A stretch of DNA of 64,000 nt from Antedon mediterranea (taxonomy: Eukaryota > Echinodermata > Crinoidea > Comatulida > Antedonidae): contig NC_092675.1 of NCBI RefSeq assembly GCF_964355755.1, positions 24,468,412 to 24,532,411 on the forward strand, given 5' to 3'. Below the pieces are notes generated by a model that was not told where the DNA came from, searched no databases, and worked only from the letters and a program-made list of their open reading frames with translations. The position numbers and the translations under genes are program-made. This document shows, piece by piece, positions 20,177 to 30,000 of the stretch (its first letter is position 1; each line of letters begins with the position of its first letter).

Positions 20177-22984
20177 ATGACCACTCTTAATGCTACTAGA
20201 ACTATCAATAATTCTGATGGCAGGTGCCTTCTGGAGAATTGGGTAGAAGAGGTAAGATAATAGACAACAGATTACCGTTATTGAACTACTAGGCCTAGGC
20301 CTAGCGGCCGCTTTGTTGGTTGGTTGGCGGCCGCTTCGACCGTAATCCCTACCGTAATCTCTATCTAGCCTAGCTAGGCTAGATAGAGGCCTAGGTTAGG
20401 GTCATGGGCTAGGCCTAGCCTCCTTTACTTTAGGTAGGCTAGGGCCTAGGCTTATCAGATTGGCTTATCCTTGGGCCTACTAGGTTTAAAACTAGGCCTA
20501 GGCTAATAATACTAATAGCCTCGTAGTAAGTAGGAATAGGCTAGCCTAGCCTAGGCTATTCCTACTTACTACGAGGCTATTATTAGCCTAGTTTTAAACC
20601 TAGGCCCTAGGCCGCCTAGCTAGCCTAGGCCTAATTAGCTAGGCTACTAGCATACTAGGCCTAGGTCAATCTAAACTATAATAGATAGGCTAGGCCTAAA
20701 AGCCTAGCTAGCTAGCTGGGCCCTAGCCTAGCCTAGGCCTAACTAAGACTTAATTTAAAAACTCATTTATTAGAAAATTTTAGGATACAATTCCCAATGA
20801 TCATCTTTTTTGAATTTGTGCTTGCCTATATAGGCTAGGCTAGGCTAAGTATATGGATAGGCCTAAATGTTTGCTTAGCCTAGGATATCGTAATATTATT
20901 ATTATTATTTTTAACTAGGCCTAGGGCCTAGCCTAAATAAATTATTATCTATTTTTCTTATTTAAGAGATCCTGTAAAGATTTGGGGTATGAAGAAACTT
21001 CACATCAAGACAATGAAAAACCAACAACTGCAGCTTTTAAAGATGGGCACCCAGGAATCATGTCAATTAATACAAACGAAACTGAAAAATTAACAACTTG
21101 CAAAAACTCCTACCAAGAACCTCCAAAATCACAAGTTCGTACTAAAGGTAGGTCACACATTTGTTCCTCTAATTAACCTGTATTCTTTGATACCTTCCTT
21201 TTTTTGGCATATCTGAGCAATGCTGTTACTACTAGTACTACTTACTAAATATTAATGCTAATATTTTAATAATTAATATGTGTAGTCTTTGCTGTGGTTT
21301 TAGCGTTTGATTGTTTGTCATTTGAATGATAAAATATGCATTGATGTACTTGATAATGTCAACAGTTTATTATTAATAGCATTAGTAGCATTTTATGATG
21401 ATAATTTAACAAAACCACAGTACAAGTTTTATGATTTTATAATCAGCCTGTAAAGTTATTGAATCTTAAGTTGTCAATCCGCTTATGCCTTATATAAAAA
21501 GAATGGTACTGTACTATATAGAAACTCATTCACTCACAACTCAGTGCATACAATACTTATAATAATGCTACCGTTGACTGATAATTCCTTGCACAATACC
21601 TGTACATATGGTTTAACTTATTTTTTAGTTTTTGATAATATATTCATCACTGTTTGATAGGGCGGAAACGTGAGCTTTTAGAGAAGGCACTGTTTGAACA
21701 AGTAGCACAAGAAGTAAACCAGGAATTCAATCCTCCTCCTCCAGATGTAGAATATGTTTCTATTACCAAAAAAGACTTTACCGTGGAAGGTTTTCAATCG
21801 AAGGAAATACAACCTCAATTTGAGCACAATGTAGAGACAGAACAGCCAGTAACATTTTGGAGTACACACAAAAATAAAATCCATGTAAGTGATACTTGTG
21901 CATTCAAACAAAATTAATTTCAGTAGTCCTGCTTAAAAATGTTCATAGCAAATAGACAATTTCAGCAATTTTTTTTATGCAAACTTGACATTGCATTGTC
22001 AAGTTTGCATAAAAAAAATTTCTGAAATTGTCTATGTTATAATTATAACCTATGAGCCTTCAAAATAAAAGGCCACCACACTGTCTTTTATGTTTGGGAA
22101 AAACCTCGGAAGACAGACATTTTTGCTATGTGGGGAATTGATTTATTCATAATTATTTATGTGTTTGCTGGGGTTTCCCATAATTAAGGAAATTTGAATT
22201 TAAGGAAAGGCTTCCTGAAATTCTTTTATTTATCACACATTTTATAATCTATCTATTTTTTGTAAATATTCTTGCTCTTTTAATTTTTAATTGCCAAAAT
22301 GCTTGCAAAGAATTTGCCAAGGTGTGTAAATAATAGATGCCCATGCCTATCGATTTCTTAAAAATCAATATGATGATGTCACAAACGCTTATTGCAATCT
22401 TGAGTTACTGTACTGTATCATCAATAAGATATTCAACATTACCTCAGTTTATTAGCACTTCATTTATTCAACGTATTCCATATTAAACACATCAGCTACA
22501 AAAATATAATATTTACTACTACTATTCCTTTAATCTACACTCATACACCCAAGTCTCACTATTTATCTAGATTTCCTCGGCATCATAGGAAAATTCTGTA
22601 ATAATACAGCATCACATGTGTGTCATATGTATCACCTAGTACTTTCATAGACCATAAACTATAAACCTACATGATACAGGTCATTGATAGACATGAGAGA
22701 TGCTGTATTCAAGAATTTTCCTATGATACAGTGGAAATATTGTTTTATATGGAGATATAGCTCTGAGAATGTTGTGTAATATTGTACTGTATGTTATGTT
22801 ACATGTGCACATCTATATTTCAAATGATAATAAACTGATTTTTTTATTTTTTATTAATTCACAGGGTGTTACCCAAGTTAAAACTGATACACCATTCAAG
22901 AAGAACACATCGTTTAGTAAACCAATATCAGAATACACCGATGAATCTCAGCCATATGACGCTGAACGATATCCATGGATGTGA
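20177..22984 (+). CDS. SPAG8/CFAP143-like axonemal protein
   Basis: Four exons: 20177-20251, 20967-21147, 21661-21884 and 22865-22984. They sum to 600 nt (199 aa plus stop TGA at 22982-22984), with GT-AG borders and consistent phase. The N-terminal third is low in pattern (MTTLNATRTINNSDG...). The conserved part begins at GRKRELLEKALFEQVAQEV (about residue 86), then NPPPPDVEYVSITKKDF, TEQPVTFWSTHKNKIHGVTQ, and DTPFKKNTSFSKPISEYTDE, ending RYPWM. This pattern (the TEQ-FW block, then TPF+KN--FS-PI-E) is what I recall of SPAG8, a ciliary microtubule-associated protein of sperm flagella; the match is from memory, so no symbol is given. The divergent arrangement with CCDC112 and the X-box-like promoter support a cilium role. 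No catalytic motif, signal peptide or TM segment is present. Confidence 0.75.
20513..20582. repeat. Perfect inverted repeat in SPAG8-like intron 1
   Basis: The 27-nt arms 20513-20539 and 20556-20582 are perfect reverse complements around a CTAG-rich 16-nt centre. The arms include CCTCGTAGTAAGTAGGAATAG. Weaker pairing extends outwards to about 20482 and 20600 (GGTTTAAAAC / GTTTTAAACC). It sits within the CTAG-rich cluster. Confidence 0.8.
21952..22035. repeat. Long hairpin, 39-nt arms with one mismatch
   Basis: The arms 21952-21990 and 21997-22035 pair at 38 of 39 positions around a 6-nt loop (TTGCAT). Each arm contains a run of 8 T or A and GCAAACTTGACA or its complement. It starts about 70 nt after a splice donor in intron 3 of the SPAG8-like gene. 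It would form a very stable hairpin in the pre-mRNA. No mature small RNA can be inferred. Confidence 0.8.
22581..22728. repeat. Foldback repeat, arms of about 30 nt
   Basis: ATCATAGGAAAATTCTGTAA with a following ATACAGCATC (22582-22612) pairs with GATGCTGTAT and AGAATTTTCCTATGAT (22699-22728). The centre is about 85 nt. It is probably a small MITE in the last intron of the SPAG8-like gene. Confidence 0.65.
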
Positions 22985-24350
22985 GTGTCTGTCGTAGCAA
23001 GTGTAATAAATATATTTTAATGGATTTTTCTTCATAATAATTGTACACTAATAATACCACTATTTCTGTGAGGCATGAACATAATATTTTGATGATAAAA
23101 TATAGTACATAATGGGGTGAAAATTGTTTTGTTTGAGTGGAGAACATATTTTATATCAATAAAATTATCAAAAACAATACAATTTGCCCATTTTTCATTG
23201 AAATGCCTATTTACTAATGTAATAAATATAACAGTAGGTTCGTGGTTCGGTATGACTTTCATTTACCATGCACTAAAAAAAGGTAACTCTGTCTTTACCA
23301 TGCAGTGATATTCCAAACTGTAGGCCTATAGATGGATTTAAATAATTTATTGATTTATTTAAACTTCTTTGCAGTGTGGTCTATTGAAATTAACAATTAT
23401 CCTAACACCCCTGCTGGCCAAATACGCCTTCCATAAATTGTCTAGCTTTATACGAAAATGCATATCAAAGAATAGAATTTGACCTGTACATGGTTTTTCA
23501 CTCGACTAATTGTGTCCATTTATGAATTTATAATTACGTGCTGTTAAAAGGAATGAAACTGAACGCCATTTACTGGAGTCTCATTAACATTTTTAAATAA
23601 TTTTTCAAAATTAGTTTCTAATAAAGTCTAGTTTTGCATAAATCCTGAACGTCAGATTTTCAGGGAGTAGTATGTGAATGTTTTTTTTTGCATTTGAAAA
23701 TAATACATGTACCAAAAATAGTAATTTTAAAATTAATTTCATTGTCAATTTCTGAGATTTCAGTCTTAATTGTGTTCCTAAGTACAATACATCTGCTTCA
23801 GGAGGCAATAAAGATTACATTATGATTTTGGGGTAGGTCTTTTTGACTTTCCCCTTCCCCTCCCCACATCACTGAACTACTTTTTTTCATAGTTTAACTA
23901 TTTTTATAATGTCATTGTATAATATTAATTATATAGTTGTTATGTGGAAATAAATAGAAATTGAGAAATTAATTAATGTCCAATGGATGATTTATTCTCA
24001 TTTATGCAATTCGTATGTGTATTTTTTATTCATGAACAATTATTTATATGGAAATAAATAATAAACAAATGGAGTACTGTACTCAAGTAAACTCGATTAT
24101 CTTAGATACCTGATGAGGCTATATTCTTTATACAATCAGCATATATTTATTTATTCATACACAATTATTATTTATTCATATGTACACTTCATCAATGTAA
24201 ATTATACTTTATGTAGCTCTCATATGTAGATTTTGGAATAAATTTCACCATTATTTGGTTATTAATGTCTTCACTGTTGTGAATCGTGATGAATGCTTTT
24301 GTCATTGTTTGTAACTACTGTGGAGTAGCTTTGCATCAGGATGTTGAGTA
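22985..24350. other. Intergenic DNA between the SPAG8-like gene and a LINE
   Basis: AT-rich sequence without recognisable exons. AATAAA at 23005-23010, 21 nt after the stop codon, is a plausible poly(A) signal for the SPAG8-like gene; another AATAAA lies near 23220. Short open frames on both strands have no domain or splice support. Confidence 0.5.
23005..23010 (+). terminator. Candidate poly(A) signal AATAAA of the SPAG8-like gene
   Basis: A canonical AATAAA lies 21 nt beyond the TGA stop, followed by a T-rich tract near 23024-23030. The 3' UTR would be very short, so a later signal may be used instead. Confidence 0.4.
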
Positions 24351-25722
24351 ATTGGTCAGATGTTTTGCCCTACTCTGACGTAATTTGTTGCGTATTTTTT
24401 CACAAGTATTACTTGCATATTTTTTCACAAGTCATAGTCATAGTCATATATACTTTATTGTCCATTTAAAAAAAACAGAAATGTGATTTGAAAACTGGCA
24501 AAATACAAAAATATAAAATACAATTTACAAAAACACACACAAAAAGTTAAGAGGCTAAAAATTGTTAAAATTAGATAAAAATTATCGGTTACATTTTACC
24601 TTTGTACTCTGGAGTTATATAAGTGTATAGCATTAGGTACAAACGAGCACCTAAACCGTTTTGTTTTGGTATTAAGTGCACGTAGTCTTATGCCAGAATT
24701 CATGAGAGCAAATTGTTTGTGAAGAGGATGTGTTTCATCATCAATGATACTTTTTACTTTTTTTAACACATTTTCTTTATACAAGGATTCAACATCAGGT
24801 AAGTGCTCTCCTACTAGTCTAATTGCTCTATTTCCTATTCGATTAAGTTTAATTTTATCTTTTTGCATTGTATTACCATAAAAACAAACATTACAAAAAA
24901 GTATTACACTGAGAATTACAGAGTTATAAAACAATTTAAGTATAGTTTTGTCAATTTGTAGGTACTTCATTTTTCTTAAAATAAACATCCTTTGGTTGGC
25001 TTTGCATGTGGCTTTATTTACATTATTTATCCAATTTAGCTTATTGTCAATTATACAACCCAGATATTTGTACTCATTTACTACTTCAATCTCATTTTCA
25101 TTTATAATCAGAGGTTCTAAGGGTTCTTTAATTTTCCTAAAATCAATTTGCATTTCTTTTGTTTTCTTTATGTTTAGTTTCAGGTTGTTATTGCAGCACC
25201 AGTGATAAAAATCACATCCTAGTTGTCTATAGCTTGTTTCATCATTGCCAGTAATGTATCCAGTGATGACTGTGTCATCTGCATATTTTACTATACAACA
25301 TTCATTTGAATTGGCTCTGAAACTGCTGGTGAACAGTGAAAACAACATTGGGGAGATAACAGACCCTTGTGGCGTGCCAATGCTAACAGTTCTTTTATCA
25401 GATAAAATACCGTTTAGTTTAACATACTGGAACCTTTTTGTTAAGAAATTATATATCCATGAAGTCAATGTGTCGTTTACGTTCATTTCTTTAAGTTTGC
25501 GTACTAATGAACCAGGTTCAACGGTATTAAAAGCACTAGAAAAATCTATATACAAACATCTTACATATGATTTAGGCACATCTAAATGTTGGTAAATATT
25601 ATGTAAGTGGAAGAGCACAGCATCTTCAACACTTCTATTACTCTGATAGGCAAATTAGTATTCTCAATGTACTTAGAATGAAGTACAAATTACGTCAAAG
25701 TAGGGCAAAACATCTGACCAAT
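24351..25722. mobile_element. LINE fragment enclosed by 38-bp inverted repeats
   Basis: The left arm 24351-24388 (starts ATTGGTCAGATGTTTTGCCC) and the right arm 25685-25722 are reverse complements at 37 of 38 positions. Between them lies a minus-strand, 5'-truncated LINE (about 25670 to 24430) whose 3' end is a short (ATGACT)n-type tail near 24430-24450. GAATGCTTTT occurs just right of the right arm and also about 50 bp left of the left arm (near 24292-24301). Either the LINE entered a DNA element with these arms, or the arms belong to a composite foldback that captured it. Confidence 0.75.
24596..25660 (-). CDS. LINE reverse transcriptase, 5'-truncated but open
   Basis: The frame is open to the stop at its low-coordinate end and continues upstream of the first possible start as FAYQSNRSVEDAVLFHLHN, a typical LINE RT entry block. 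Motifs in order are LYIDFSSAFNT (motif A, first catalytic Asp), GTPQGSVISPMLFSL (motif B), IVKYADDTVI (motif C, YADD), NLKLNIKKTKEM, EYKYLGCIID, and a C-terminal RCSFVPNAIHLYN. About 355 codons remain; the endonuclease and N-terminal RT part are missing, as usual after target-primed insertion. The family is a CR1/L2/Rex-type non-LTR element. The lack of internal stops points to recent insertion. It is not a host gene and has no start codon of its own. Confidence 0.85.
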
Positions 25723-27036
25723 GAATGCTTTTAATAAATAATATTGAATTTTCAGTAACATTTTAACATGTTGCCAAATCAGGAATACAAAATACACTCA
25801 TTAACAAAGGAGACAGGAACAACCAATAATTGTTTTTTATGAGTTATTATTTATGAAAAATCACTTCAAAATCAAGGCATATTTAAGTTTTTACTTGCAT
25901 TAATACGTTTTTTTAAGTCTGTAAATGCCATATACCATATATACCATTCTATTCTGTAGCCTACTTTAGAAATAATACAATATATGAAAAATTATTCTCT
26001 ATACAAATGTTTTAATATTTTAGTTTTAAAATATATATTAATTTACTTTATTACCATCAATATTTAAAGTATCACTTAACTTTTGAATCTAATTATTTCA
26101 TTACAGCAGTAAAATAAGTTGTTGTGTTAAAATCGACTCTAATGCAAATGTATACAAATAAAAGATGTCAAATTATATTCAGTGGTACAAATATTTGGAA
26201 TATGGAATGTCTATTGATTGGGTATATGCAAATATTCATTTTAACACTTAATGAAGAAAAATGTGCTTGTTACATCCTGGTACCATTCAGTACCCAAATT
26301 GAAAGCATCTACAGTACAAAAATTCCATAAAATATGTCACAATACAGTATTTAGAAATTATTTATTTATGAATAAAATTAACATATGTTTATTACATATT
26401 ATTACTGCAAGCCATTGAAATTCTGAAAAATTCTTTATCATTCCTTGTTATTACGATATACGTGTATTTTTATAATTAAAAAAAATATATTTTTAACCCG
26501 CATGTTTAATTATATATTCTATGTTGAAATATTTCCACCACCAAACAATTTACCATTATTCTATAAAACATTGGTACAAAAATCTTTACCTAGGTAACCT
26601 TTTAAATTTATTTTCAAGAAGTGCAAGGCAACACTTTTACATATAATTATAAAAATAAGAAATATGAATAATTCCACTTTATTATACACAGTCACATACT
26701 AATAATCTAATTAATACTACTAATTATTAATAACTAATAATAAATTAATTTGCATTATTAATAGTAAAAATTAATTATTTTGTTAGTAGTGTATGATGAA
26801 TGAACTTTGATACATTAATTACACATAATTAATCAAAATTGTTATAAATTTGCACCATAATTTTGGTTAACAAAATATAATATTTGAAGAATTATAGTTA
26901 ACTAATGCAAGTCATTTCGTTTACGAGACTATGACACAATACTGTATTAACATTCTCAAGACCCTTTATACTATCGTATTTATCATAAAATGTGATATCC
27001 AGGCAAATAAGCGATATTCTAGGTGGTTTAATATAA
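25723..27036. other. Intergenic DNA between the LINE and the myosin 3' end
   Basis: Very AT-rich with no exons seen. From about 26145 to 26330 it contains one copy of a short interspersed repeat (TATACAAATAAAAGATGTCA...) that recurs in the myosin intron at 28755-28940. Confidence 0.5.
26145..26330 (+). repeat. Interspersed repeat TATACAAATAAAAGATGTCA, copy 1
   Basis: It shares with 28755-28940 the start TATACAAATAAAAGATGTCA, then CAGTGGTAC, an AAATATT block, AACACTT and a CCTGGTAC right part. It is non-coding and its class is unknown. The plus-strand open frame over it is fortuitous. Confidence 0.55.
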
Positions 27037-27042
27037 TTTATT
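27037..27042 (-). terminator. Candidate poly(A) signal of the myosin gene
   Basis: TTTATT on the plus strand is AATAAA on the minus strand, starting 14 nt beyond the TAA stop (27059-27057). It is very close to the stop, so a more distal signal in the AT-rich flank may be the one used. Confidence 0.35.
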
Positions 27043-27056
27043 TTCTTTCAACAACT

Positions 27057-30000
27057 TTACTTCTTAGAAAAAAATGACCGAATACTGCCAGCGATAGATG
27101 TTCTTTTATCTTTATCAGCGGGCTTCTGTAAATGAAAAGAAACCAAAAATATATAAAAATACTAGAGATTGCGATAGTAAAAATTGGAGTGAAAAAATAT
27201 TTTAATGAAAAAATTATAGAAAATGTTTATTATATAATGGTTGTAAGTACCTCTTTTACTTTTCTGACTTGAACAGGGGCAACTGGTTCCTGAAAAAGAT
27301 GCATATAAAATACTGAACACAACTGTTAAAATAATGTCATACATTCGGTCATTTGGTTGGAAAATTTCTAACACTGTTTCCTACTGTACTTAGATAAAAT
27401 ATAGTATTTCTCTCATCCTGTTACCTGTACCGGCAATTTTTAAAAAGCTGTACATACAAAGTACAAAATTCATTCCTATATGAGAACGTATGTAGTTACT
27501 GTATCATGAATTAATTAGTCCCATATACTATCACTATGTTGTAAGATTACAGTAGCTAGCTATTATACTAGTGTTATTAATGTTGAAACACCATTGAGAA
27601 AAAACCAGTGTTAATTAATCCCTGTTTATACAGATCATTCACAGATGTCAACAGACAGCAGCAACTTTATAGACAAATAAAATAAATTGAAAATGTGATG
27701 ATTATTATACAGTAGTGTGCAGTGAAGTTTCATACAGTATAATAATGAGTGATTAAAGTGGGTAGTTAATGATTGTGCAATTGAAATAAACTGAAAAAAA
27801 TATAACTTTATATAGCTAATATGACATTGACACATTCAAACTACATAAATAACACCAAGAAATCATCATGTACTACTAATAATATGATTAAAAAAAGTGT
27901 TTGTGAAAACAAAGCTGGTTATTAAGGCCAAATGCACATTACCATGCACCATCACCCCTTCCCCCACTCTCCCCAAAGAAAGAACAAAACAACAAATCTG
28001 CTTATAATGTAAGTTAATTTAGCAAGCTCAAAAATGTCTCAGCAGCTAAGTCAAGTGAACCAAAATTATTATACAAAAATGAACTTGTTTTTAAAACAAA
28101 TAAGCAGGCCATGATAACAAAAATTCTCTAAAAAAAAAAAAAAATGATGGTATTCAGAAGATACCTGTATGAATGAAATGCTGCAGAACCAAAAGCAACC
28201 TGTATGAATTAAATGCAGTTGCAAACCAAAAGCAAGCAGTTGTCAATTATTTTTGGCACCAGTCATTTTGGCCGCCGTTTATAGAACGCCTAAATTCATG
28301 ACATGCCATTCTCATTACTTCATAGCTTTACTTACCAATCTTCTAATATGGCAGGGTAATAAATACATTCTCAACTCAACTTGGTGTTAGCCAAATGAAA
28401 ATGATATTTGTCCTTTTTGGCGAATCATGAATTTGGGCGCTCCATACTTGGTGGGCAAAATGAACAGTGGCCGATATGCACTGTGACCAAGCAAGCATAC
28501 CTTTTCCCCAATAAGACTAATGTAGGAGGCTCGACTTACAGCTGTTTCACCAGACGCATTTGTAGTTTTTTCCTTAGATGTGAGACGGTTTGGCGTTCTT
28601 CTTACACTGGCTGTATCACTGCTTGCACCTTCACCAGCCATAGCATTTCTTGGGGAGAGATAGTCTTCTTGGGGCTATGTGAGGAACAAGTTATTCTTGC
28701 TTTTGCCTTTCTTTTAAAAACTACTCCAAAAAGTAGTTGTATATAGGTTTCATTGTACATTATACAAATAAAAGATGTCAAATTCAGTGGTACGAATATT
28801 TGAAAACATAGAATATTTGATATTTGATATGTAAATATTCGTACCAAATAATAACATTTATTTATTTTGTATAACACTTTTATTCAATTCTTTCAACAAC
28901 TGTGTTGTTTCACCCTGGTACAGTAAATGAATGTGCAAGACAATGACATAGAGTTTAATACAAATTTTATTTTATTTCTAAAATATAACGAGGGTGGTCC
29001 ATTCAGTCGAAGCTGATCATTATCAATGCTTATAATTGATATATGGACAATACTTTAAACCTCTCTGCTCTAAGCCCATTTTAAATGCATATTCAGTACC
29101 ACCATTTTAATGGGGCCATTAACAAATGAGAAAAAGGGTGGAAATGATTAGTCATAATAAAAAGAATAGAATTGAAATATCAATGCAAGAATCTATATGT
29201 GTCAGTTGATAGCAGGTGATGTGATTTTAATCTTTTGTAAAAAAAAAAGTGAGCTCATGATAAGGCCAGGCAAATTACAATATATGGTTCATATCAGCAA
29301 CATCTTGGTGCAGGATTTTAGTAAACTTTCCTCTTCAGATTATAATCACATGCGCAAACACATTGACTCAAGGTCAACAGGTCATAGTAATTATAAGTAT
29401 CCTGTTAGGCCAACACTTTTACTATGGATATATGAATACAAAAAGTCATTTTGTGAATAGAATGTAACATACTATCCGCTATTTTCATTTTTCCCGGTCA
29501 ATCTCAGTTGTTTTATTATATTTCTTAAAAAAACAAGAACATTTTATGATAATTTCCAATGAAATCAGTTGATGAGAACCATATAATGTACTTCCCATGG
29601 CCTAAGATTAAAATAGGATTAATTAATCATTTCACCAACATTTTTATCATGACCATCATTTTTTTTTTAACGTTTGGAAAATTTGTAAAACTTACTGCAA
29701 TTGGTTCAATTCCTTGGTAATCATCTGATTCCGATTCATTAATGATCAGCTCTGCATAATCAAAGTCATCAGATACCTGAATAAAAGTTACTATTCATTA
29801 TCAAATTTCCATACAAAATTGTTAATACTAGGCCTATAGTTGTATGGGAAATTCTGTCTCAAGAACAAATATCTAAGTTTGAGACTCTCAAATTTGTTCA
29901 AGGTTGACTGGAGGATATTGATCAAACTATTTATTACATTATAATTATATACATACACTTTCAGTACTAGTGTAATGTGGTAAAGATTTATAAAACTATA

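Larger units (their letters stand above)
19490..20940. repeat. CTAG/AGGCCTA-rich low-complexity clusters around the shared promoter
   Basis: Blocks near 19500-19690, 20290-20420, 20450-20740 and 20830-20940 are built almost entirely of overlapping CTAGGCCTAG, TAGGCTAGGCC and GCTAGC words. The same word (GTAGGCCTAC, TAGGCCTATA) is scattered singly through the rest of the window. The clusters flank, but do not enter, the promoter core and the coding exons of both divergent genes. No known element matches. Confidence 0.7.

Noticed and set aside
28540-28674. Separate small gene starting [15 protein letters not shown]
   Set aside because: It is an internal myosin exon: with acceptor CACATAG at 28675 it reads [16 protein letters not shown] in phase with both neighbours.
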